Source: Oscillospiraceae bacterium (GTDB lineage: Bacteria > Bacillota > Clostridia > Oscillospirales > Ruminococcaceae). Taken from it: a stretch of DNA of 64,000 bases. The position numbers were made by a program, and so were the translations under genes. The stretch's first letter is position 1. Every line of letters starts with the position of its first letter. Positions 58,104 to 64,000 of the stretch are shown in pieces. The notes under the pieces are model-generated. The model saw only the letters and a program-made list of their open reading frames with translations. It ran no database searches and was not told the DNA's origin. The stretch is taken from contig JAGBAZ010000055.1 in assembly GCA_018110905.1 (NCBI GenBank), positions 1-64,000 of the forward strand, read 5' to 3'.

Positions 58104-58292
58104 ATGGCCAAATGTGATTTCTGCGGAAAAGGTGTTAGCTTTGGTATCAAAGTTTCCCACTCCCACAGACGTTCCAACAGAACCTGGAAAGCTAACGTTC
58201 GTCGCGTAAAAGCTCTTGTTGATGGCAAACCTTGCCACGTATATGCATGCACTCGTTGCCTGCGTTCCGGTAAAGTTACCCGCGCTATCTGA
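58104..58292 (+). CDS. rpmB: 50S ribosomal protein L28
   Basis: The 62-residue protein reads MAKCDFCGKGVSFGIKVSHS, then HRRSNRTWKANVRRVKAL, and ends ACTRCLRSGKVTRAI. Four Cys (C4-x2-C and C-x2-C near the end) make it a zinc-ribbon form of L28. ATG after AAAGGAGGTG. It is a plus-strand gene between two minus-strand blocks, with its own promoter and a downstream hairpin. Confidence 0.95.
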   Translation: MAKCDFCGKGVSFGIKVSHSHRRSNRTWKANVRRVKALVDGKPCHVYACTRCLRSGKVTRAI

Positions 58293-58381
58293 TTTTCGAG
58301 TCTAAAGTAGCTTATTTCTCCGGAAAGAGCGCTTTTCCGGAGTATTTTCAGTGTTCGAGCACAATATTTTAACATGTTAAC

Positions 58382-58417
58382 AAAAAAAGAGCAGTCGAAA
58401 ACGACTGCTCTTTTTTT
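58382..58417 (+). terminator. Terminator after rpmB
   Basis: AAAAAAAGAGCAGTCG-AAAA-CGACTGCTCTTTTTTT with long tails. Another stem (CTCCGGAAA/TTTCCGGAG) at about 58318-58341 has no T run. Confidence 0.87.
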
Positions 58418-58430
58418 GCTTTTCAATATA

Positions 58431-58460
58431 AAAAAGCGGTTCTTATGAACCGCTTTTTCT
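58431..58460 (-). terminator. Terminator of the DUF512-der-plsY operon
   Basis: AAAAAGCGGTTC-TTAT-GAACCGCTTTTT just beyond the last minus-strand gene. Confidence 0.88.
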
Positions 58461-58461
58461 T

Positions 58462-58755
58462 TTATTCTTCATCATTTTCGCTGTCATTTTCGGAATCTTC
58501 CTGTTCTTCGCCGTTAAGGATTACATAAACCCTTTTTACTCCGAAAAAAAATATCAGAAAAGGAAAAACCGCATACATTCCGAAAACAGGCCAAAGTTCT
58601 CCCCTGCTTTCTGCAGGAACCGAAACATACATTCCCGCTCCAAGCCAGATAAAAAACAAAAACACGACAAAAGTGATCACCGCAGTTGCGGTTATTCTTT
58701 TTGCTTTTTTGGAAAGCATAACTTTTTTTACTGAGAAAACTTTTTCTTTTATCAT
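58462..58755 (-). CDS. Small membrane protein of unknown function
   Basis: The 97-residue product has a basic N-terminus (KEKVFSVKKVMLSKKAKR) and two membrane segments (about 24-43, AVITFVVFLFFIWLGAGMYV; 55-74, FGMYAVFPFLIFFFGVKRVY), ending in a Glu-rich tail. No family is recognised. It overlaps plsY by 4 nt (ATGA), so it is coupled to lipid synthesis genes. Its job is unknown. Confidence 0.65.
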   Translation of the reverse strand: MIKEKVFSVKKVMLSKKAKRITATAVITFVVFLFFIWLGAGMYVSVPAESRGELWPVFGMYAVFPFLIFFFGVKRVYVILNGEEQEDSENDSENDEE

Positions 58756-59408
58756 TTGTTTTTTCTCCCGAAAGAAGGTTCTGTTCCGCTTCTGAGGCGC
58801 TTTATATTTTCCCTGTGGGCATAAAAAACCAAAAGAGCCATAAGAAGCGACATGAAAGTATAGGGAACCACTTCACCGAAGAAGTTTCTTCCCTGAAGGA
58901 AAAGAACCACGAAATTCAGCACCGGATAAAGCGAAGCGCCGCAAAGGCAAACAGCAGAAACAATTTTTATAATAAAAACCATGGGTGCAATGCCGATTGC
59001 AATTGTTACAAAAGCTATCCAGTTTAAAACAAACATTGCACCGAGAGCAGTGGAAATTCCTTTTCCTCCGCGGAACTTGAAATAGACCGGATAAATATGA
59101 CCGATCATTACAAAAAGCGCCGCTATATAAGCAAGGTCAAGGTTCATCTGAAGGCTTTTTCCGATTTCACGGGCAACAAAAACAACAATTGCGCCTTTCA
59201 AAAAGTCTCCGATGAAAGTCCATGTTGCCGCTCTTCTTCCGAAAGTGCGCAGCATATTGGTCATTCCGGCGTTTCCGCTTCCGTAATCGCGGATATCTTT
59301 TGATTTATGAAATTTTGAAATAAGAATCGCCATATTAAGGCTTCCTACAAGATAGGAAATAACCGCTGTGGCAATATAAACAAAAATCATATTTGGAAAT
59401 TCGTTCAA
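58752..59408 (-). CDS. plsY: Glycerol-3-phosphate acyltransferase PlsY
   Basis: The 218-residue polytopic enzyme transfers acyl from acyl-phosphate to glycerol-3-phosphate, an early step in phospholipid synthesis. It shows YLVGSLNMAILISKFHKSKD, RDYGSGNAGMTNMLRTFG and FKFRGGKGISTALGAMFVLN, the three PlsY motifs. The TTG start follows GGAGG. It follows der in the operon, the usual Firmicute order. Confidence 0.94.
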   Translation of the reverse strand: MNEFPNMIFVYIATAVISYLVGSLNMAILISKFHKSKDIRDYGSGNAGMTNMLRTFGRRAATWTFIGDFLKGAIVVFVAREIGKSLQMNLDLAYIAALFVMIGHIYPVYFKFRGGKGISTALGAMFVLNWIAFVTIAIGIAPMVFIIKIVSAVCLCGASLYPVLNFVVLFLQGRNFFGEVVPYTFMSLLMALLVFYAHRENIKRLRSGTEPSFGRKNK

Positions 59409-59437
59409 AGTTTTATCCTCCGAATGAATAAAAAGAA

Positions 59438-60766
59438 TCAGCCTTTGTCGTTTCCGCGTTCGCGGATTACCATTTTGATCGGCGTTCCGGTAAGACCGAA
59501 GGTTTCTCTTATCTGGTTTTCAAGATAACGCTGGTAAGAGAAATGGAAAAGATCCGCACGGTTGCAGAAAGTTACAAAAGTCGGCGGGTTTGTGGAAGCC
59601 TGGGTCATATAATAAATCTTAAGGCGTTTGCCTTTATCGGAAGGCGGCTGGACTTTTGCGGTTGCGTAAGCAAGCATATCGTTGAGCATACCGGTGGAAA
59701 TTCTTCTGCAATTCTGTTCCCTTGTGGAAACAATAAGCTCAAAGAGCTTGTTTATTCTCTGACCGGTTTTTGCGGAAATAAAAACAAAGGGTGCATAGGA
59801 CATGAAGCTGAAATCTGTCTGGAGTTTTTTGGTAAACTCGTTCATGGTGTTGGTTTCTTTTTCAATTGCGTCCCATTTGTTGATCGCGATTACACAGGCT
59901 TTTCCCTGTTCGTGGGCATAACCGGCAACTTTGCTGTCCTGTTCGGTGAATCCTTCGGTTGCATCGATCATAATTACGCAAACGTCGCTGCGGTCAACCG
60001 CCATATAAGAACGGAGAACGCTGTATTTTTCAATTTCGTTGTCAACTCTGCTTTTGCGGCGGATACCTGCAGTATCGATGAGAACGAATTTTCCGTATTC
60101 ATTTTCAACTTCGGTATCTGTTGCGTCGCGGGTGGTTCCCGCCATATCCGCAACGATAACTCTCTCTTCGCCGGCAATTTTGTTAACAAGGCTGCTTTTT
60201 CCAACGTTCGGTTTTCCGATGATGGCAACTTTTATTGTATCATCATCTTCCTCGTCTTCTTTGTCGAAATCGATATATTTGAAACATTCGTCAAGAAGGT
60301 CGCCGGTTCCGTTGCCGTGAACGGAAGAAACCGGGAACGGATCGCCAAGGCCGAGGTTATAGAATTCATAGAATTCAGGCGGCGGAGCGCCGATTCTGTC
60401 ACATTTGTTTACGCAGAGAACAACAGGTTTTCCGCTTTTGAGAAGCATTGAAGCAATGTCAGAATCGTTTGCGGTAACACCGGAATTAAGGTCTGTTACA
60501 AGGATAATTACATCGGCGCTTTCAATAGCGATGTTTGCCTGGGCTCTCATTTTGGAAAGGATTCCGTCATCGGTTTTAGGTTCGATACCGCCGGTATCCA
60601 CAAGCATTACCGTATGGTTGAGCCATTCGCATTCGCAGTAGATTCTGTCCCTTGTTACGCCGGGAGTATCTTCAACGATTGCAAGGCGTTTTCCGGTAAG
60701 TTTATTGAAAAGGGTGGATTTTCCCACATTGGGGCGACCCACTATCGCAATAATCGGTTTAGCCAT
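59438..60766 (-). CDS. der: Ribosome assembly GTPase Der (EngA)
   Basis: The 442-residue protein has two G domains and a KH-like tail. The first has VGRPNVGKSTLFNKL, DTPGVTRDR and NKCD; the second has IGKPNVGKSSLVNKI, DTAGIRRKSRVD and NKWD. Der assists 50S subunit maturation. ATG after GGAGG. It lies between the DUF512 gene and plsY, a conserved cluster in Clostridia. All nucleotide-binding motifs look intact. Confidence 0.96.
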   Translation of the reverse strand: MAKPIIAIVGRPNVGKSTLFNKLTGKRLAIVEDTPGVTRDRIYCECEWLNHTVMLVDTGGIEPKTDDGILSKMRAQANIAIESADVIILVTDLNSGVTANDSDIASMLLKSGKPVVLCVNKCDRIGAPPPEFYEFYNLGLGDPFPVSSVHGNGTGDLLDECFKYIDFDKEDEEDDDTIKVAIIGKPNVGKSSLVNKIAGEERVIVADMAGTTRDATDTEVENEYGKFVLIDTAGIRRKSRVDNEIEKYSVLRSYMAVDRSDVCVIMIDATEGFTEQDSKVAGYAHEQGKACVIAINKWDAIEKETNTMNEFTKKLQTDFSFMSYAPFVFISAKTGQRINKLFELIVSTREQNCRRISTGMLNDMLAYATAKVQPPSDKGKRLKIYYMTQASTNPPTFVTFCNRADLFHFSYQRYLENQIRETFGLTGTPIKMVIRERGNDKG

Positions 60767-60790
60767 TTTTATATTCCTCCAAACGGAATT

Positions 60791-62125
60791 TCATCCGTAA
60801 ATTACATTACATTCATCTTCGTCTTCTTCGCCGAGCATTGCGCAAAGAAGTTTATATCCATCGTTCGGCACCATGAGCACCGGAACTCCAAGTTCGTGCT
60901 CAACCCATTCCGGAGTGGTATCGTCGATAAATTTGTCGTGCTCATAGCGAAGTGTGCTTTCGCAAATAAGCACCGCATCGCCGTTTTCCCTTACTTTGAG
61001 TTGTTTTGCAATATCGCCGCCTGTAAGGAGCCCGGTAACGGTTATTTTTTCTCCGAAGAAATAGTTTTCCATCGGCAGAACATCGATTTTAAGGCCCTTA
61101 TAGCGTTTCTCGGCGGCATCTGCAAGTTCCCTGATCGTGGAAAATGCAGCTTTTCCGGTGGGAATGGTCACATGGCGGTCATATTCCCCTTCCGGGAAAT
61201 AATCAAGCGCTTCATAAAAATCGTGTTTAAGCAGGGCACAAAGACCAACACCGTCTTCAAGCTGGGTGAATTCGCCGTAATATTCATATTCCGGGAACGG
61301 AAGTTCCGCTTTAATGAAAAATTCATCCGCGGCATAGAAAACCGGTTCGCCGTATTTTTTCATACATTCCGCGCGGAATTCATCAACGATTTTTATTACC
61401 TCAAGGGAACTTTCCTTATCAAAAGGAGTAAGTTTAGGAAGACCTTCCCTGCATTTTGTAAGACCAACCGGAACGCATACCGCGCTTTCCACGGCAGGTC
61501 CGAGTTTTTCAACTTCGCTGAAGCTGTAGCGAAGCTCTTCCCCATCGTTTATTCCCGGACAGAGGACAAACTGAAGATGAAGTGTGATCCCTGCCGCAGC
61601 CATTTTTTTGAGATATTCCAGGGAATCCGCCGCATGGGGGTTCTTCATCATTTCAACCCTGAGTTTCGGGTTCATTGTATGGACGGAAACGTTTATCGGG
61701 GAAAGACGCATTTTTATAATGCGGTCGATATCCTCTTCCTCAAGGTTGGTAAGAGTTACATAGTTTCCGAAAAGGAAGCCGAGGCGGGAGTCATCGTCCT
61801 TAAAATAAAGAGTTTTGCGCATTCCCGGAGGCATCTGGTCTATAAAACAGAAGATGCATTTGTTCTTGCAGCAATGTTCCTTATCCATAAGGTAATTTTC
61901 AAAATCAAGACCAAGGTCTTCATATTCCGGTTTTTCAACTTTTACAAAACGGGTTTCGCCATTTTTCAGAAGTTCAATTTCAAGTTTTTTGTCGGTCATA
62001 TAAAAGCGGTAATCAAGAACGTCTTTTATAATGTTTCCGTTGATGGAAACAAGGCTTTCACCGGAAACAATCCCCGCTTTTTCCGCCGGTGAATTTTTTT
62101 CAACAGATGAAATTATAACTGACAA
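60791..62125 (-). CDS. DUF512 protein with PDZ and radical-SAM-like domains
   Basis: The 444-residue protein (TIGR03279 type) has an N-terminal PDZ-like domain (SSVEKNSPAEKAGIVSGESL), a CKNKCIFCFIDQMPPGMRKT motif (CxxxCxxC) with the signature of a radical SAM enzyme, and a C-terminal DUF512 domain (VLICESTLRYEHDKFIDDTT). It probably carries a 4Fe-4S cluster. The reaction is unknown. TTG start after GGGAGG. It is first in the der-plsY operon, a conserved linkage. Confidence 0.9.
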   Translation of the reverse strand: MSVIISSVEKNSPAEKAGIVSGESLVSINGNIIKDVLDYRFYMTDKKLEIELLKNGETRFVKVEKPEYEDLGLDFENYLMDKEHCCKNKCIFCFIDQMPPGMRKTLYFKDDDSRLGFLFGNYVTLTNLEEEDIDRIIKMRLSPINVSVHTMNPKLRVEMMKNPHAADSLEYLKKMAAAGITLHLQFVLCPGINDGEELRYSFSEVEKLGPAVESAVCVPVGLTKCREGLPKLTPFDKESSLEVIKIVDEFRAECMKKYGEPVFYAADEFFIKAELPFPEYEYYGEFTQLEDGVGLCALLKHDFYEALDYFPEGEYDRHVTIPTGKAAFSTIRELADAAEKRYKGLKIDVLPMENYFFGEKITVTGLLTGGDIAKQLKVRENGDAVLICESTLRYEHDKFIDDTTPEWVEHELGVPVLMVPNDGYKLLCAMLGEEDEDECNVIYG

Positions 62126-62207
62126 AGGTCCGCCCTCCCTTCGGAATAAAAAGTTTACATTATATTATAACAAATTAAATTTGTTTTTTCCATAGTTTTA
62201 TTTGCAA

Positions 62208-62690
62208 TTATTCTTTATAAACAAAGTGTTTTGTTCCTTTTCCGAGCTCGGAAAGAAGTTTCGCAGAGTCGGAAGGATAAATTTCAAGTTCCGCAGTTTT
62301 TTCAATCGGGATCCAATGGAATTCAAGGTCAGAATTTCTGCCTTCAATATGTTCTTTTGCCATGAATGTTCTGTCTTTCGGAATATCCCCATCGTTAATT
62401 TCTATTGAATAATAAAGACAGATTTGGTGACACTGACTTTCTCCCCAAGGAAAAAACGCTTCCGCAACCCATTCAAGCCCACCGACTTTTATATCGGCAC
62501 CTATTTCCTCTTTAAATTCACGAATCAGCGTTTCCTCGTTGGTTTCGCCGAATTCAACATGGCCGCCCGGAAAAGCATAGAAATTTTCGTTAGTCGGTTT
62601 TTGCAAAAGAACTTTGCCGTTCCGAACAGCAATTCCCGCAACGCGATACGAAAAAACGAAACCTTCTTTTCTGAAAAGAATATCGGACAT
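62208..62690 (-). CDS. Nudix hydrolase
   Basis: The 160-residue enzyme starts MSDILFRKEGFVFSYRVAGI and has a complete Nudix box GGHVEFGETNEETLIREFKE followed by EIG. It cleaves a nucleoside diphosphate linked to some group. ATG at 62690 follows GAGGTGA; the open frame extends 23 codons upstream into the terminator of rpmF. It stands alone in the operon or follows the L32 unit by read-through. Confidence 0.88.
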   Translation of the reverse strand: MSDILFRKEGFVFSYRVAGIAVRNGKVLLQKPTNENFYAFPGGHVEFGETNEETLIREFKEEIGADIKVGGLEWVAEAFFPWGESQCHQICLYYSIEINDGDIPKDRTFMAKEHIEGRNSDLEFHWIPIEKTAELEIYPSDSAKLLSELGKGTKHFVYKE

Positions 62691-62758
62691 AAAATCACCT
62701 CTTCCTTCAGGACGGGAGCAAGCCCACTCCCTGCACTTTAAATGTAATCTTTGCAACA

Positions 62759-62787
62759 AAAAAGAGAGGATCTTTCGACCCTCTCCT
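62759..62787 (-). terminator. Terminator of the yceD-rpmF operon
   Basis: GAGAGGGTC-GAAA-GATCCTCTC on the minus strand, followed by T6 G. Confidence 0.87.
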
Positions 62788-62799
62788 GTTTTGCAAAGA

Positions 62800-62985
62800 T
62801 TATGCTTCTTCGACTTTGACGACTTCTCTGCCTTTGTAGTATCCGCAATTCTGGCATACTACGTGGGGAGTTTTAAGTTCGCCGCACTGGGGGCATTTGC
62901 AGAATGCCGGGGCAGAGAGCTTCCAAACATTGGAACGTCTTGTATTTTTTCTTGCTTTAGAAACCTTTCTCTTCGGTACCGCCAT
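62800..62985 (-). CDS. rpmF: 50S ribosomal protein L32
   Basis: The 61-residue protein starts [20 protein letters not shown] and has two CxxC pairs (CPQC, CQNC), a zinc-ribbon L32. ATG after AAGGAGG. It follows yceD by 29 nt on the same strand, the standard order of the yceD-rpmF operon. The usual downstream plsX gene is not next; a Nudix gene is instead. Confidence 0.96.
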   Translation of the reverse strand: MAVPKRKVSKARKNTRRSNVWKLSAPAFCKCPQCGELKTPHVVCQNCGYYKGREVVKVEEA

Positions 62986-63014
62986 GATGAGCACCTCCTT
63001 AACAGAATTAGTTC

Positions 63015-63515
63015 TTAGCTGTCGAGCAGCATTTTTAATTTTTCAAGGCGGGGGTCGATCTGCTTTTGATTACAATTGCAGGTCTTTTCGTTTAAATCCG
63101 ATCCGCACACGGGACAGAGCCCTTTGCAGTCTTCGCGGCAAAGAAGCTGGAACGGAACTTCGAGCGTAACGTCGGTCATGATAAGCTCGTCCATATCGAT
63201 CATACCCGTCGGCACAAGGATATAGTCATCGTTGTCATCACCGGACTCAAGCTCGCGTGCGAGCCAATGTTCGAACTCATATTCTTCTTCTTTGGATGTT
63301 TCCTTGCCGCATCTGTCACAGTTATATTCAAGCACAGCGGTAGCCCTGTACTTCAATGTAACCAAGCCCGAGCGGTTTTTGAAAACGCCGCTTATCCGCA
63401 CAGGGGAACGGAAAAGTTTCTGTCCCCAAATATCCACTTCCGAAAGATCAACTTCCGTATCAAGCGGAATCTCTGTGCCTGGCGCATCGAACAATTCTTT
63501 AATATCAATAATCAT
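63015..63515 (-). CDS. yceD: YceD family protein (DUF177)
   Basis: The 166-residue protein starts [20 protein letters not shown] and has the Cys motifs [29 protein letters not shown] and [20 protein letters not shown] typical of DUF177/YceD. It is linked to 23S rRNA metabolism and usually precedes rpmF. ATG at 63515 follows GAGGGA. The open frame extends a further 33 codons through the promoter, which makes the shorter start right. Confidence 0.92.
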   Translation of the reverse strand: MIIDIKELFDAPGTEIPLDTEVDLSEVDIWGQKLFRSPVRISGVFKNRSGLVTLKYRATAVLEYNCDRCGKETSKEEEYEFEHWLARELESGDDNDDYILVPTGMIDMDELIMTDVTLEVPFQLLCREDCKGLCPVCGSDLNEKTCNCNQKQIDPRLEKLKMLLDS

Positions 63516-63543
63516 AGTAATCCCTCGCAACGCCACGGAAATT

Positions 63544-63572
63544 ATTATATCTTGATAATATGCTTTTGTCAA
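63544..63572 (-). promoter_or_regulatory. Promoter of the yceD-rpmF operon
   Basis: Perfect TTGACA and TATAAT with a 17-nt spacer on the minus strand, about 30 nt before yceD. Confidence 0.93.
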
Positions 63573-63670
63573 GCGGTTTTGGCCGTTTTTTGGCAATTTT
63601 TCGCATAAAATCATAACATTAGAATTCTATCACAGCCGGAAGCAAAATGCAAACCTTTTTTTGAAAAATT

Positions 63671-64000
63671 TTAATTATTTTTTCTGAAATCAATTCCGCT
63701 TGCCGCAAGGGAAACAAAATCGTTCTCCGCAAAGATAATGTGGTCCACAAGTTCGATCCCAACCGATTTTAAAAGGGAATAAATTTCTTCCGTAAGAAAA
63801 ATATCTTCCGAAGAAGGAATTGCAAAACCGCGCGGGTGGTTATGGGCAAGAACAACTCTTGTGGCATTTACCCTGATCGCTTCTTCCATAATTTTTCTTT
63901 TGGAAATGCTTGCTCTGTCCGAATCCCCTTCCGCAATTATGCTGCAGGAAATTATCTTATTTTTGTTATCAAGAGAAGAAAGCATTATCGTTTCAACTTT
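63671..64000 (-). CDS. radC: RadC/JAB-domain protein (C-terminal part, cut by the window end)
   Basis: The visible 109 residues are the end of a RadC-type (UPF0758) protein. The MPN/JAMM zinc motif VVLAHNHPRGFAIPSSED (HNHPxGxxxPSxxD) is complete, and the preceding ASISKRKIMEEAIRVNATRV is as expected. The frame stays open upstream to the last base of the window (KVETIM), so the ATG at 63985 is internal and the gene continues beyond the window. The role is debated (formerly called DNA repair). Confidence 0.9.
   Translation of the reverse strand, partial: KVETIMLSSLDNKNKIISCSIIAEGDSDRASISKRKIMEEAIRVNATRVVLAHNHPRGFAIPSSEDIFLTEEIYSLLKSVGIELVDHIIFAENDFVSLAASGIDFRKNN

Noticed and set aside
60614-62092. 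A 492-codon open frame on the plus strand opposite DUF512
   Set aside because: The minus-strand protein has intact PDZ, CxxxCxxC and DUF512 motifs in a conserved operon; the plus-strand frame shows none.
1-64000. CRISPR arrays, prophage or transposon genes, tRNA or rRNA genes
   Set aside because: I looked for regular spaced repeats, integrase or transposase motifs, tRNA cloverleaf patterns and rRNA words on both strands and found none. A dedicated tRNAscan or BLAST run could still find a missed one.

Overview
The window looks like the chromosome of an uncultured gut Clostridium-type Firmicute (class Clostridia, probably Oscillospirales or a relative). The grounds are the moderate-to-low GC content, strong AGGAGG ribosome binding sites with many TTG starts, SMC-ScpAB next to the spore gene ytfJ, an L10 leader in front of rplJ-rplL, a yybP-ykoY manganese riboswitch, the DUF512/der/plsY and yceD-rpmF clusters, and a short palindromic repeat of a kind common in gut Clostridia. 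I see no prophage, transposase, CRISPR array, tRNA or rRNA gene. The genus is inference.

Layout. 0.1-4.3 kb: riboswitch-controlled mntP, a degenerate metallophosphoesterase, a degenerate S11 peptidase and the rplJ-rplL operon. 4.3-7.4 kb: an XRE membrane regulator and an ECF sigma/anti-sigma pair. 7.4-13 kb: a large TetM-like GTPase fused to a Rae1-like NYN nuclease, then small lipoproteins, an HD hydrolase and a membrane protein. 13-24 kb: fructose-bisphosphate aldolase, an OGG-type glycosylase, a cupin, a MATE pump, a second sigma/anti-sigma pair, GNAT, DUF2284 and BrkB genes. 24-38 kb: regulators, a structured RNA in front of a lipoprotein, an mrp-HD-malY operon, a PfkB kinase, a Nudix/ADP-ribosylglycohydrolase group, an MFS transporter and an XRE-TPR regulator coupled to an ABC exporter. 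38-45 kb: a frameshifted gene, then xpt with a BMP-type nucleoside ABC importer. 45-52.6 kb: an M23/LysM/G5 envelope protein, murA, a WalJ-like hydrolase, rlmH, a topoisomerase A subunit and secG. 52.7-64 kb: mostly minus-strand conserved housekeeping and sporulation genes (rluB, dacF, ytfJ, scpB, scpA, an M50 protease, rpmB on the plus strand, plsY, der, DUF512, Nudix, rpmF, yceD, radC fragment).

How parts fit together. The xpt-BMP-ABC block is a purine nucleoside/base salvage unit. The minus run from the M50 protease to rluB links chromosome segregation, sporulation and cell wall maturation. Two sigma/anti-sigma pairs share gene order, a 4-nt overlap and a similar upstream motif, so they are probably paralogous autoregulated stress modules.

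The most interesting item is the 866-residue protein at 7426-10026. It joins an EF-G/TetM-like ribosomal GTPase to a domain resembling Rae1, the ribosome-dependent A-site mRNA endonuclease, and could be a single-chain ribosome-clearing and mRNA-cutting factor. Other points of interest are two apparent pseudoenzymes, a 167-nt structured RNA with its own promoter and terminator, several genes whose Shine-Dalgarno sequence lies inside a hairpin, and a gene split by a -1 frameshift near A-rich slippery runs. All calls come from reading the sequence and remembered family motifs; no searches or folding programs were run.
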